Below are positions 8,077 to 15,302 of a DNA stretch of 32,770 nucleotides, in pieces; within the stretch, counting starts at the first letter, position 1; each line of letters starts with the position of its first letter. The notes beneath the pieces were generated by a model. It did not search any database. It saw only the letters and a program-made list of their open reading frames with translations, and was not told the origin of the DNA. The translations under genes and the position numbers were made by a program. Location of the stretch: contig CAKSST010000022.1 in NCBI GenBank assembly GCA_934489895.1, positions 1-32,770 of the forward strand. The letters run 5' to 3'. This DNA is from an uncultured Eubacteriales bacterium. Lineage in GTDB: Bacteria > Bacillota > Clostridia > Oscillospirales > Acutalibacteraceae.

Positions 8077-9243
8077 TCATAGCCATCGCAGTATGGTTAT
8101 GTATCTTACGTTGTCTTTGACCGGAGTAGGAGCATCCTTTGCAGTGGTCTTTCCTTTAAAGAAATCAAGATCGGCTTTGACAGAATCCTTGATACGGTTG
8201 TATCTTAACTTGTCGGCAAGGTTAAGCGACTTATTTTCAAGAGCCGAAAATCCGTTGCTCATTTTGGCAAAAAGGGTTTGAAGTCTTGAAAGCACTCCTT
8301 TGTCATGCTTTACAAACTCCTGTTCCTTTGCGCCTTTTCCAAAGAATAACCGCCCGGCGTTTATCAAATGCTTCTTTGCGCCGCCGAGTTCCATTCGTGC
8401 GTTCTGAACATTTTGAACGCTCTCATTCATAGAAACGGCAAAGCTGTGAAAGACCTTGCCGAGCTTATCCAGCGTTTCGGGAATCTTCATTGCGTTGATG
8501 GCGTTTTTAAAGGCTTCTTTGCCTTTCTCCTTAAACACCTTACCCTCCATATTGGCTTCGGTCACTCGGACGGAAGCCGGGATAAAGGTATCAAACACAT
8601 TGATTTTCATTCCAAAGGTTTCGCGCATTGACTCAATAACCGATCTGTCGTTGACGGTTCGTGCGTCAACCATTGTAAAGAGGATACCGTCGATTTTTAG
8701 GTCGGGATTTATCCCTAGCTTGACCTGCGAATAGGTACGCAATAGCAGGTCAAGACCTTTTGTAGATAATATCCTCGGTTGGCTTGGGACAATGATACTG
8801 TCTGCCGCTACAAAAGCATTGATTGGCAGAAGTCCGAGAGACGGGGTGCAATCTATGAGAATATAGTCGTAGTTCTTTTTTATTTGATTGACATAGGTTC
8901 TCATAATGCACTCTCGGCTCATCACCGTAAACAGATAGCTTTCGATACCGGACAGTTCCACATTACAGGGCATATGGTCAATGCCCTCGTCGCAGTGTAT
9001 GATACCGAAATCATCTTCAAAAGGTTTGTTGTCGATTACATTCCCCATAACAGTTGCAAGGGAAATATCCAGTTCATCCGGTCGCTTGATGCCGAGACTG
9101 ATCGACAATGAACCCTGTGGGTCAGCGTCTATAAGCAAAACCTTTTTCCCGGCGTTATGAAGTCCGACACCGAGATTCAATGCAGTAGTTGATTTTCCCG
9201 TGCCTCCTTTCTGATTTTCGATTGCAATTACTTTGCAGTTCAT
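8077..9243 (-). CDS. parA: ParA-family ATPase of a plasmid or integrative element
   Basis: Cytoplasmic Walker ATPase that moves or segregates mobile DNA together with a centromere-binding partner. The N-terminal 250 residues carry the deviant Walker A KGGTGKST (12-19), LLIDADPQGSLS and DYILIDCTPSLG. A further ~130-residue C-terminal extension, rich in Lys, is longer than chromosomal Soj (~255 residues) and typical of copies on Firmicutes conjugative elements. ATG at 9243 follows AAAGGAGCGTT. The stop forms ATGA with a 20-residue ORF (8018-8080). No parB, replication protein, relaxase or integrase is nearby, so this is probably a stranded gene from a lost element. The inverted repeat 44 bases upstream is a candidate autoregulatory or partition site. 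Confidence 0.9.
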   Translation of the reverse strand: MNCKVIAIENQKGGTGKSTTALNLGVGLHNAGKKVLLIDADPQGSLSISLGIKRPDELDISLATVMGNVIDNKPFEDDFGIIHCDEGIDHMPCNVELSGIESYLFTVMSRECIMRTYVNQIKKNYDYILIDCTPSLGLLPINAFVAADSIIVPSQPRILSTKGLDLLLRTYSQVKLGINPDLKIDGILFTMVDARTVNDRSVIESMRETFGMKINVFDTFIPASVRVTEANMEGKVFKEKGKEAFKNAINAMKIPETLDKLGKVFHSFAVSMNESVQNVQNARMELGGAKKHLINAGRLFFGKGAKEQEFVKHDKGVLSRLQTLFAKMSNGFSALENKSLNLADKLRYNRIKDSVKADLDFFKGKTTAKDAPTPVKDNVRYITILRWL

Positions 9244-9286
9244 CTAATAACGCTCCTTTCCTTTTTATTTGAATCTATAATGATCC

Positions 9287-9321
9287 ACCTAAACATATAA
9301 ATTATTTTTATATGCTTAGGT
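9287..9321. repeat. 14-bp inverted repeat upstream of parA
   Basis: ACCTAAACATATAA (9287-9300), 7-base spacer, TTATATGCTTAGGT (9308-9321); one mismatch. Lies 44-78 bases before the parA ATG. No T-run follows on either side beyond the AT-rich spacer, so a protein-binding site is more likely than a terminator. Confidence 0.6.
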
Positions 9322-9752
9322 CGTACATCCTATTTGTCCTCGACACCCCGGATGTAAAGGGAACAACACCGGCGGCTGTTGCAAGCAGCTCCATGGGAAT
9401 CTCACCCTCGCCCCTTCATTATGGACCGACCGCGAATTACGGAAGTATCATTATCGCCTGCATCTGTCATTGCCGTCTTTGTCTGCCGACAAATTAAAGA
9501 AGTGTAAGTTTTATCGCTCCCTCCCGTTCGGAAGATCGTGGCGCACTCACTTCGCGGCTCGGATTTCTCCGATGCAGGTAACGTACCTGTGTGCTGTATA
9601 TTCAGTTTTCAAGGATCTCAGAGGTCTCTTGTTTTGCCCTCTGTATTTGATTGCTGAAAAAAATCGCAAAAATTAACCCCCTTTCCGAAAAAAATCAGAA
9701 AAAAACTCTGCTCTGGTTGAATAAATCATAGCCGAAACAGGGCAAAAAAACA
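9322..9752. other. Long non-coding leader/intergenic segment of the foreign region
   Basis: About 430 bases without a convincing reading frame on either strand. Composition is more GC-rich (9340-9600) than the flanks, then turns A-rich (9655-9720). It contains a small palindrome CAGGTA-ACG-TACCTG near 9573-9587. It is best read as the untranslated leader or replication/transfer non-coding DNA of the element that brought parA; no known RNA family is recognised. Confidence 0.4.
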
Positions 9753-9784
9753 GAGCCTACTATGTAATAAAACATAGTAGGCTC
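9746..9784 (-). terminator. Minus-strand intrinsic terminator
   Basis: Perfect 12-bp arms GAGCCTACTATG (9753-9764) and CATAGTAGGCTC (9773-9784), 8-base loop; on the minus strand it is followed by CTG and seven T. It would stop transcripts coming from the sulfatase gene (stop at 9920) or from the element edge. Confidence 0.75.
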
Positions 9785-9812
9785 AAGAAAATTATGCGAT
9801 TGTGTTCGGTTT

Positions 9813-9895
9813 GGTGTACCGATGGTGTAAATTGGTGTAAGCTGCCGGTGTAAACCCGTTCATAAGTCGAATTATCGAGAATTATGAAGAATTAT
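9813..9895. repeat. Phased direct repeats, candidate integrase arm sites or iterons
   Basis: Four GGTGTA boxes at 9813, 9824, 9834 and 9847 (steps 11, 10, 13) are followed by three GAATTAT boxes at 9869, 9879 and 9889 (steps exactly 10). Both sets recur about once per helical turn. They sit at the junction between foreign DNA and the stop of the sulfatase gene, where the end of an integrated element would be expected. Confidence 0.55.
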
Positions 9896-9919
9896 AAAGG
9901 GTTATTTAATCAATCGGCT

Positions 9920-12073
9920 TCATTGTCGGGATGAAGATGAGGTATCGGTCTGCTTTTCTACAGGAGGTAACAGCTTGTAATCAGAATAATCAAACATCGA
10001 CTCATTTATAACCTTGCCGTAGTAGTCGTTTTCAAGTATCAAGGCTGATACCTTAAACTTGTTGTTTACGACCTTTTTCATATTGGCAACATAGTCTTCC
10101 CGCACCTGCTGTGCGGTTTTTGTAACCTTTTCTACAACCGTTTGCTGACCTGTTTGTTCATCAGTTACGGTTTCTTTTGTAATCTCATCCTTAAAATAGT
10201 TTTCATCAAAGGGTGTGAACACTTTTGTGCCGGAATCATATTTGCCGGCTTCGCTTATCCAACTGCGGTCAGAGAAAATTACAAGCGGGTCAGCAGTTGA
10301 TAAAATATCGCTTCCCATAAATAAGCGAGAGTCATATTTAAGTCCCAAAAGGTTTGAAACGGTTGGCATTATATCCACACTGCTGCAATATTTGTCCACT
10401 GAAACAGGCTCCATACCCTGCGCATACATAATAATTGTGCTTTTAAAAAGCTCAAAGGTAGTTTCTACATTATGACCAAGGAATTCATTAAAATATCTGT
10501 AAGTGTCACCCGACTCTTCATTAAGTAATCCGTACGGATAGTGGTCAGCATTTACGCAGATAAGCGTGCGCTCTGCTACGCCAGCCTCATTAAGACGCTG
10601 CAACAAATATTCCATTGCCCTGTCAAGCTCAATATTGCAGGCAAGATATGCCTTTGAAGTGTCGGACATATTTAGGTTTGCAACCAAATCCTGATTCTTT
10701 TTTGACATTGCATTGCCGGCAAAACTATAATTTAAGTGTCCGCTTACGGTCATATAATAAGCGTGGAATGGCTGGTCGGTGGTCAGATAATCATCTATTG
10801 TTGCCTGTATCATCTCAAGGTCAGATTCCGGCCAGGTTTTCTTAATTTTACCTTCAAGTCCGTTGCCGTATCCAATGTATTTATAGCCCATATTGGGATG
10901 GGATACATCGCGGTGATAATAAGTGTAAGTGTGGTTATGATAAGCTCTTGAAGTTTTGTTTAACCCTTTTGCCGCAAAAATTCTATTAAACTGATTACCC
11001 ATACAGAACGGCATACTGTTTTCACCCGAAACGTAAAAACTCCATACACCCGATTTAGGTATAAGACCCGTGCAGGTTACATACTCACCGTCAGAGGTGC
11101 TTACACCCCATATTGGATTGTATGAATTGTTGAATTTAAATCCCTCGTTTGCCATTTTGTAAAGGGTGGGAGTAAGCTCGGGATGGACAGCATATGGAGA
11201 AAATCCTTCAGCTGTTATATATATAAGATTGTATCCTTCAAACATACCTGTGTATTTATTCCGGTATGTTCCCTCCTGCGCTGCGAAATACTCGTCAAGC
11301 TTTTTAATTGAGTCATTGCTTGAAGATGCAGCGCGGGCGGCAAAATCAATATTCAGCACATTTTTTTCATATGCAACTTCCTGCTCTGGTTGTTCCTCTT
11401 TTTTTTCAGGCATATCAATATCATCATCGGTGGGCACACCTATAATGCTGTATTTTATATCAAGCCATTCTGTACGTATTATGCCAAAAGTGGCAGCCGA
11501 AATTTTTACATCAAACACGCCGCGGTAAACCTCACGCGGTGCGGGGAAAATAAGTATAAGTAAAATGCAAAAATAATGTACAACTACCGCCGCAACAAGC
11601 GCTATTGCCCTTTGCAGCCAATTAGCCTTTAATGTAACTACAAACCTTTTGCCTAAAGCAACCATCACAATTAAAGGAATTGCAAGCAATATAAGCTTTG
11701 GCAAGGATATAAAAATTGCGTTGAGTGTAGTTTTTACAATACCGTTCTCAATAACCTGGTCGGCACCGCCCGCCTTAAGCGAGAAGAAAATAAAAAAGGT
11801 TTTAAAAACGCTGTAATATACAATCTGAACGGAATACAGAACATATAGCACCGCAATTTCAATTGTAGCAGCAAGCCGCATTTGTTTAGGGTTAAAAAAT
11901 GAGCATATAACCCATAAAACAAACGTAACCGACAAAGAGAATAACAACGTAAAGAAAAAACCGCCGTTTGCAAAGCCGCTTGTAAACAGAACCGTTACCG
12001 CTTCCATAAAGAAGACAGAAAACATCAAGAAAACTATAAGACTAAGCTTTGCTTTTTTTATAATATCCTTCAT
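9920..12073 (-). CDS. LTA synthase-like membrane sulfatase/phosphoglycerol transferase
   Basis: Membrane enzyme of the alkaline phosphatase superfamily that transfers glycerol phosphate from phosphatidylglycerol, or a similar group, onto an envelope polymer. Five N-terminal hydrophobic helices (to ~200) precede an extracellular sulfatase domain: YITAEGFSPYA carries a metal ligand, WGVSTSDGEYV the nucleophilic Thr, CVNADHYPYG the metal Asp-His. Length 717 residues is close to LtaS. The start at 12073 is chosen because AAAGGAAAGTGGGCAA precedes it; an in-frame ATG at 12118 has no ribosome binding site. Promoter at 12148-12176. The C-terminal ~100 residues contain a family-unusual acidic/Thr-rich segment. 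Exact polymer not known. Confidence 0.85.
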   Translation of the reverse strand: MKDIIKKAKLSLIVFLMFSVFFMEAVTVLFTSGFANGGFFFTLLFSLSVTFVLWVICSFFNPKQMRLAATIEIAVLYVLYSVQIVYYSVFKTFFIFFSLKAGGADQVIENGIVKTTLNAIFISLPKLILLAIPLIVMVALGKRFVVTLKANWLQRAIALVAAVVVHYFCILLILIFPAPREVYRGVFDVKISAATFGIIRTEWLDIKYSIIGVPTDDDIDMPEKKEEQPEQEVAYEKNVLNIDFAARAASSSNDSIKKLDEYFAAQEGTYRNKYTGMFEGYNLIYITAEGFSPYAVHPELTPTLYKMANEGFKFNNSYNPIWGVSTSDGEYVTCTGLIPKSGVWSFYVSGENSMPFCMGNQFNRIFAAKGLNKTSRAYHNHTYTYYHRDVSHPNMGYKYIGYGNGLEGKIKKTWPESDLEMIQATIDDYLTTDQPFHAYYMTVSGHLNYSFAGNAMSKKNQDLVANLNMSDTSKAYLACNIELDRAMEYLLQRLNEAGVAERTLICVNADHYPYGLLNEESGDTYRYFNEFLGHNVETTFELFKSTIIMYAQGMEPVSVDKYCSSVDIMPTVSNLLGLKYDSRLFMGSDILSTADPLVIFSDRSWISEAGKYDSGTKVFTPFDENYFKDEITKETVTDEQTGQQTVVEKVTKTAQQVREDYVANMKKVVNNKFKVSALILENDYYGKVINESMFDYSDYKLLPPVEKQTDTSSSSRQ

Positions 12074-12147
12074 TTGCCCACTTTCCTTTTGAAAAACATT
12101 AAAAAGATTTTTTGACATTTATTTACTTTTGACGACATTATATTTTT

Positions 12148-12176
12148 ATTATACATCTTTTTATCCGTTTATTCAA
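12148..12176 (-). promoter_or_regulatory. Promoter for the LTA synthase-like gene
   Basis: On the minus strand TTGAAT (12171-12176), 17-base spacer, TATAAT (12148-12153). Confidence 0.65.
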
Positions 12177-12197
12177 GCCCACTTGTATGTTATTGTT

Positions 12198-12395
12198 TTA
12201 ACTTATCTTTTTACCAAAAACAATAAATTCTCCGTCATCATATTCTATTGCCTGAATTTCTTCTGCAAAGCCTGTTCTGGCAATTCCCTCATAAGCTTCA
12301 AAAATGCCGAAAATACAGAAAATAATACAGCCGAAAACAACCGAAGAAATTAATACAGACCGCCAAAACCAATATTTTTTACTTTTCTTTTTCAT
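12198..12395 (-). CDS. Small membrane protein coupled to spoIIP
   Basis: A 65-residue protein with a basic N-terminus (MKKKSKKYWFWR), one hydrophobic helix (~13-32) and a short acidic C-terminal tail (IQAIEYDDGEFIVFGKKIS). Its ATG overlaps the spoIIP stop as ATGA (12392-12395), so it is translated with spoIIP. Function not recognised. The position suggests an accessory role at the engulfing membranes during sporulation, which is inference only. Confidence 0.65.
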   Translation of the reverse strand: MKKKSKKYWFWRSVLISSVVFGCIIFCIFGIFEAYEGIARTGFAEEIQAIEYDDGEFIVFGKKIS

Positions 12396-13441
12396 CTTAT
12401 TGTATTCAGCAAAGCAGCAAGCGCTGTTCCTGCATACTCTGCCGAGCGTTTTGCCTCCTCAAACGAATTTGCATCAGTACCCACCTCAAGCAGCATTGAG
12501 CCTGTTGTAAGGTTTTCGTTATACTTTTTTGCCGCAAGAACAAGCGGCCTTGCAAGTCCCGGATACATTACCTCCATTATCTGTTGGTATTTTATTGCTA
12601 AGCGAAAATTCTCCCGCCAGTTTTCAAAGCCTGTAACGTTTTTGTCCTGGCAACCCATTACAAGCATTACCTGCGCGGCTTTTTTGCAGTTGATTTCCAC
12701 AACAGGCTTTGTTTTATCAGTATCATTTGCCATTATGGCATCCCTGTGTATATCCACAACCACCTTTATGGTCGGATATTTTTGCAAAGCCGCTTTAACA
12801 GTTTCGGCACTTCTTGAATAGCTGCCTGTATAAGACGGATAATCGTGTACGGTTTTATCGTGTACCGTTTCAACGCCCGCATCTGTCAGCTGCTTTGCAA
12901 ATATCTCTCCTATGGCCGTCATATTAAGAGCCGCATCGGTAGAACGGGAATAATCGGCATCAGTATAATAATTGCGGTCCTCGCTCATATAGGATTCGGT
13001 TGTGTGGGTATGCACAATCAAAACCTGCGGTCCGTTAGATTTTTCAATTACAAAGCCCAGTTTCTGCTCAAGCTCTGTTTTTAAATCAATAGTATGCGAT
13101 GTTTTATTTCTTACATTTACATTGTTATAAGACAAGCCCGTGTTGTAGGGTGAAATAAACTTTTCAGTTATTGCGCCAAGCACATTACCGCTTGCCGCGG
13201 CACTTTGCGCCTGCTGTTCATCGGAGCTTTGCGTCAAAGATGAATTGCCTTGTGCGGGATTGTGATATTCAATACCGCTTTGCAGATTGCCGCTTGAGGT
13301 TGAAATATAAGCCGCGCTTGTGGCAGCGTTAATTCCGTAAGTCTCAAGCTTGCTGCCGCAAGCCAAAAAGGTGAGCACCGCTACAACCGACGTTACCGTC
13401 AATAATAAAAAACTGCGCAAGTTTGTCATTTTTACACTCAC
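12392..13441 (-). CDS. spoIIP: Stage II sporulation protein P, peptidoglycan hydrolase
   Basis: Amidase/endopeptidase of the engulfment complex (with SpoIID and SpoIIM) that trims peptidoglycan around the forespore. The 349-residue protein has an N-terminal membrane anchor (~8-28), a low-complexity linker, and the SpoIIP domain from ~130: VLIVHTHTTESY with metal-binding His, VVVDIHRDA and LLEVGTDANSFEEA are signature blocks. It begins 27 bases after the gpr stop and is followed by a coupled small gene, so gpr, spoIIP and the small ORF form one unit. The same gpr-spoIIP order occurs in Bacillus subtilis. Start at 13441 (GTG or ATG with AGGTGAGTG context) fits the signal-anchor position. Confidence 0.93.
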   Translation of the reverse strand: MSVKMTNLRSFLLLTVTSVVAVLTFLACGSKLETYGINAATSAAYISTSSGNLQSGIEYHNPAQGNSSLTQSSDEQQAQSAAASGNVLGAITEKFISPYNTGLSYNNVNVRNKTSHTIDLKTELEQKLGFVIEKSNGPQVLIVHTHTTESYMSEDRNYYTDADYSRSTDAALNMTAIGEIFAKQLTDAGVETVHDKTVHDYPSYTGSYSRSAETVKAALQKYPTIKVVVDIHRDAIMANDTDKTKPVVEINCKKAAQVMLVMGCQDKNVTGFENWRENFRLAIKYQQIMEVMYPGLARPLVLAAKKYNENLTTGSMLLEVGTDANSFEEAKRSAEYAGTALAALLNTIR

Positions 13442-13468
13442 CTCTATATATTCTTATGAGTGCAAATA

Positions 13469-14308
13469 TTAAAATAATGACTCCAAAATAGTTTTATCAA
13501 CATTTGGCTGCAGGGCTAAATTTATTGCCCTTGCCAGCCCCGTCCCTGCACGCATAATCATATTGTCAATTGCGGGCGTGGTTACTATCATTCCCGGTTG
13601 CACGCTCGATGCATCGCCCTTTGCGTCGCTTATGACGGTTGCGGCATCTGCCACTGTGGGAATACCTATTGACAACACCTTTACGCCCAATGTTTTACGG
13701 CTTATTTCGGCACGCTTATTGCCGACACCCGAGCCCGGCAAAATACCTGTATCGCACAACTGTACTGTTTTACCCAATCTTTCTAATCTGCGGGCAGCAA
13801 GAGCATCAACAACTATTACCGCCTTTGGCTTTACGCGCTCCACTGCGGCAGAAATTGTTTCAAGTGCTTCTATCCCCGTCTGACCCAAAACGCCGGGTGA
13901 TACTGCCGCCACACACCGCAGTCCCTCAATCTTAAGCCGTTTTGTCATAAAATCCATAACGTGTCTTGTTACAAGTATTTTTGATGCCGTGCGCGGTCCT
14001 ATAGCGTCAGGGGTCACATTAATATTTCCAAGCCCTGCAACCAGAATATCGCCATCAGGCAGCATAAGTGAAAGCTGATGAGATATAACATCACATATAC
14101 CGTCAGAAATTCCCGCATCAAAAGGTATTTCCGCCTCAATGGTTACATATTTACCTTGGGGCCTTCCTATTGCTTTTGCCGCACTGTCATTTAATATCTG
14201 TGTAACAGTTGCTTTGTATCCGTTGCCGCTGTATTCACAGCTTTTTATGCCGCGAATATCAGGGTTAAGCTCTCTGAGTTCTGTTGCAAGGTCAGTTCTT
14301 ATTCCCAT
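13469..14308 (-). CDS. gpr: Germination protease GPR
   Basis: Aspartic-type protease that degrades small acid-soluble spore proteins during germination; made as a zymogen in the forespore. Recognisable blocks: IRTDLA at the N-terminus, GLGNINVTPDAIGPR, TRHVMDF, GVLGQTGIE, VVDALAARRLERLG and GSGVGNKR, which include the conserved Asp residues. At 279 residues it is shorter than Bacillus GPR (~370): the propeptide is only MGIRTD before the processing site, and an internal C-terminal insert is missing. Short propeptides are common in Clostridia. ATG at 14308 follows ATGAGGATTAAAA. Probably sigma-G controlled, although I could not define that promoter. Confidence 0.93.
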   Translation of the reverse strand: MGIRTDLATELRELNPDIRGIKSCEYSGNGYKATVTQILNDSAAKAIGRPQGKYVTIEAEIPFDAGISDGICDVISHQLSLMLPDGDILVAGLGNINVTPDAIGPRTASKILVTRHVMDFMTKRLKIEGLRCVAAVSPGVLGQTGIEALETISAAVERVKPKAVIVVDALAARRLERLGKTVQLCDTGILPGSGVGNKRAEISRKTLGVKVLSIGIPTVADAATVISDAKGDASSVQPGMIVTTPAIDNMIMRAGTGLARAINLALQPNVDKTILESLF

Positions 14309-14378
14309 TTTTAATCCTCATTATGCTTATTTTTATTATTATCCGTAACTTTTTTTGATAATATACCGCAAATAATTG

Positions 14379-14407
14379 TTGCATTTATTGAAAAAAGGTG
14401 GTAATAT
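14379..14407 (+). promoter_or_regulatory. Promoter of rpsT
   Basis: TTGCAT (14379-14384), 17-base spacer, TAATAT (14402-14407), about 33 bases before the ATG. Confidence 0.55.
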
Positions 14408-14439
14408 ACTAATGTTCATTATTTTTAGGAGGTGTGTAA

Positions 14440-14700
14440 ATGCCTAACATTAAGTCTGCAAAGAAGCGTGTTGAAGTAAGCCGCAACAATTACCTTCGCA
14501 ACAAAGCAAACCGCTCTGCACTCAAAACTGCTGTTAAGAAAGCAGTTGTAGCTATTGAGACCAATGCTGTTGATAAGGACGCTGCTTACAAAAACGCTGT
14601 TTCAGCTATTGACACTGCTGTTACAAAAGGCATTCTTCACAAGAATACTGCAGCCCGCAAGCAATCTGCACTTGCTAAAAAGTACAACAAGGCTCAGTAA
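14440..14700 (+). CDS. rpsT: 30S ribosomal protein S20
   Basis: Binds 16S rRNA early in 30S assembly. 86 residues, highly basic and Ala-rich, opening MPNIKSAKKRVEVS with the conserved S20 pattern and ending with HKNTAARKQSALAKKYN. Strong AGGAGGTG site 8 bases before the ATG at 14440. Single-gene unit with its own promoter and a terminator at 14717-14750. Divergent from gpr. Confidence 0.97.
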   Translation: MPNIKSAKKRVEVSRNNYLRNKANRSALKTAVKKAVVAIETNAVDKDAAYKNAVSAIDTAVTKGILHKNTAARKQSALAKKYNKAQ

Positions 14701-14716
14701 TTGGTAAAATACAATT

Positions 14717-14750
14717 AACGAGGGTATGTGTCACATGCCCTTGTTTTGTT
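14717..14750 (+). terminator. rpsT terminator
   Basis: AACGAGGGTATG (14717-14728) pairs with CATGCCCTTGTT (14734-14745), two G-U wobbles, followed by TTGTT. Confidence 0.7.
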
Positions 14751-14770
14751 GTATCTATGTATTTTAAAAA

Positions 14771-14817
14771 ATATAACAAAAACTCCGCACCGATATGGTG
14801 CGGAGTTTTTGTTATAT
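14771..14817. terminator. Bidirectional terminator between rpsT and the glycolytic operon
   Basis: Perfect 21-bp arms (14771-14791 and 14797-14817) around GATAT, with core ACTCCGCACC/GGTGCGGAGT and A-/T-rich bases. On the minus strand it ends in TTTTTT, so it is the first clear terminator after gpmI; the repeat array would be transcribed before it is reached. Confidence 0.85.
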
Positions 14818-14820
14818 CAT

Positions 14821-15297
14821 AAATCTAAAGGCGTCAGCCTTTGAAACGGCAAAGCCGTTGCCGCACCGCAGTGCGACTGTATTTAATGATTCAATGTTTT
14901 TAAACGAAAACGCAAGTTTTCAAATGCCTGTGGCATTTCGGCGGCGTCCACCGCCGTCGGTTTAAAGTTATTATATCATAAATCTAAAGGCGTCAGCCTT
15001 TGAAACGGCAAAGCCGTCGCCGCACCGCAGTGCGACAGATTTAATGATTCAATGTTTTTAAACGAAAACGCAAGTTTTCAAATGCCTGTGGCATTTCGGC
15101 GGCGTACCACCGCCGTCGGTTTAAAGTTATTATATCATAAATCTAAAGGCGTCAGCCTTTGAAACGGCAAAGCCGTCGCCGCACCGCAGTGCGACAGATT
15201 TAATGATTCAATGTTTTTAAACGAAAACGCAAGTTTTCAAATGCCTGTGGCATTTCGGCGGCGTTCCACCGTCGTCGGTTTAAAGTTATTATATCGT
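14821..15297. repeat. Three tandem 159-bp multi-hairpin units
   Basis: Units start at 14821, 14980 and 15139, each 159 bases and nearly identical. Each holds six short hairpins in a row: AAAGGC-GTCA-GCCTTT, ACGGC-AAA-GCCGT, CGCAC-CGCA-GTGCG, then GAAAAC-GCAA-GTTTTC, AAATGCC-TGT-GGCATTT and CGGCGG-loop-CCGCCG. The first three are enclosed by AAATCT/AGATTT (in units 2 and 3), the last three by TTTAAAC/GTTTAAA, so each unit can fold as two cloverleaf-like four-way junctions. Units 2 and 3 are most alike. No reading frame spans it on either strand that looks like protein. It fills the space between rpsT and gpmI. Confidence 0.9.
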
Positions 15298-15302
15298 ATT
15301 AC

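Noticed and set aside
7821..8120. Plus-strand 99-codon frame beside parA
   Set aside because: No ribosome site, overlaps the parA 3' end in antisense, and its composition looks like a shadow of the minus-strand short ORFs.
9313..9676. Plus-strand short frames (61 and 68 codons) in the parA leader
   Set aside because: No ribosome sites, no recognisable protein features, and they lie in composition-shifted non-coding DNA.
12074..12118. Upstream ATG for the LTA synthase-like gene
   Set aside because: No ribosome site before it; the ATG at 12073 has AAAGGAAAG at good spacing, and that site lies inside the longer frame.
13469..14308. Truncated gpr lacking its propeptide
   Set aside because: Although shorter than the Bacillus protein, the start MGIRTDLA with a short propeptide is a form I expect in Clostridia, and all core blocks are present.
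14821..15297. CRISPR array
   Set aside because: The 159-bp units are contiguous near-identical copies with no variable spacers, and no cas genes are nearby.
14821..15297. Protein-coding reading frame within the repeats (e.g. plus strand 15211-15489)
   Set aside because: The frame crosses from repeat into the antisense of gpmI, has no ribosome site and reflects the hairpin sequence only.
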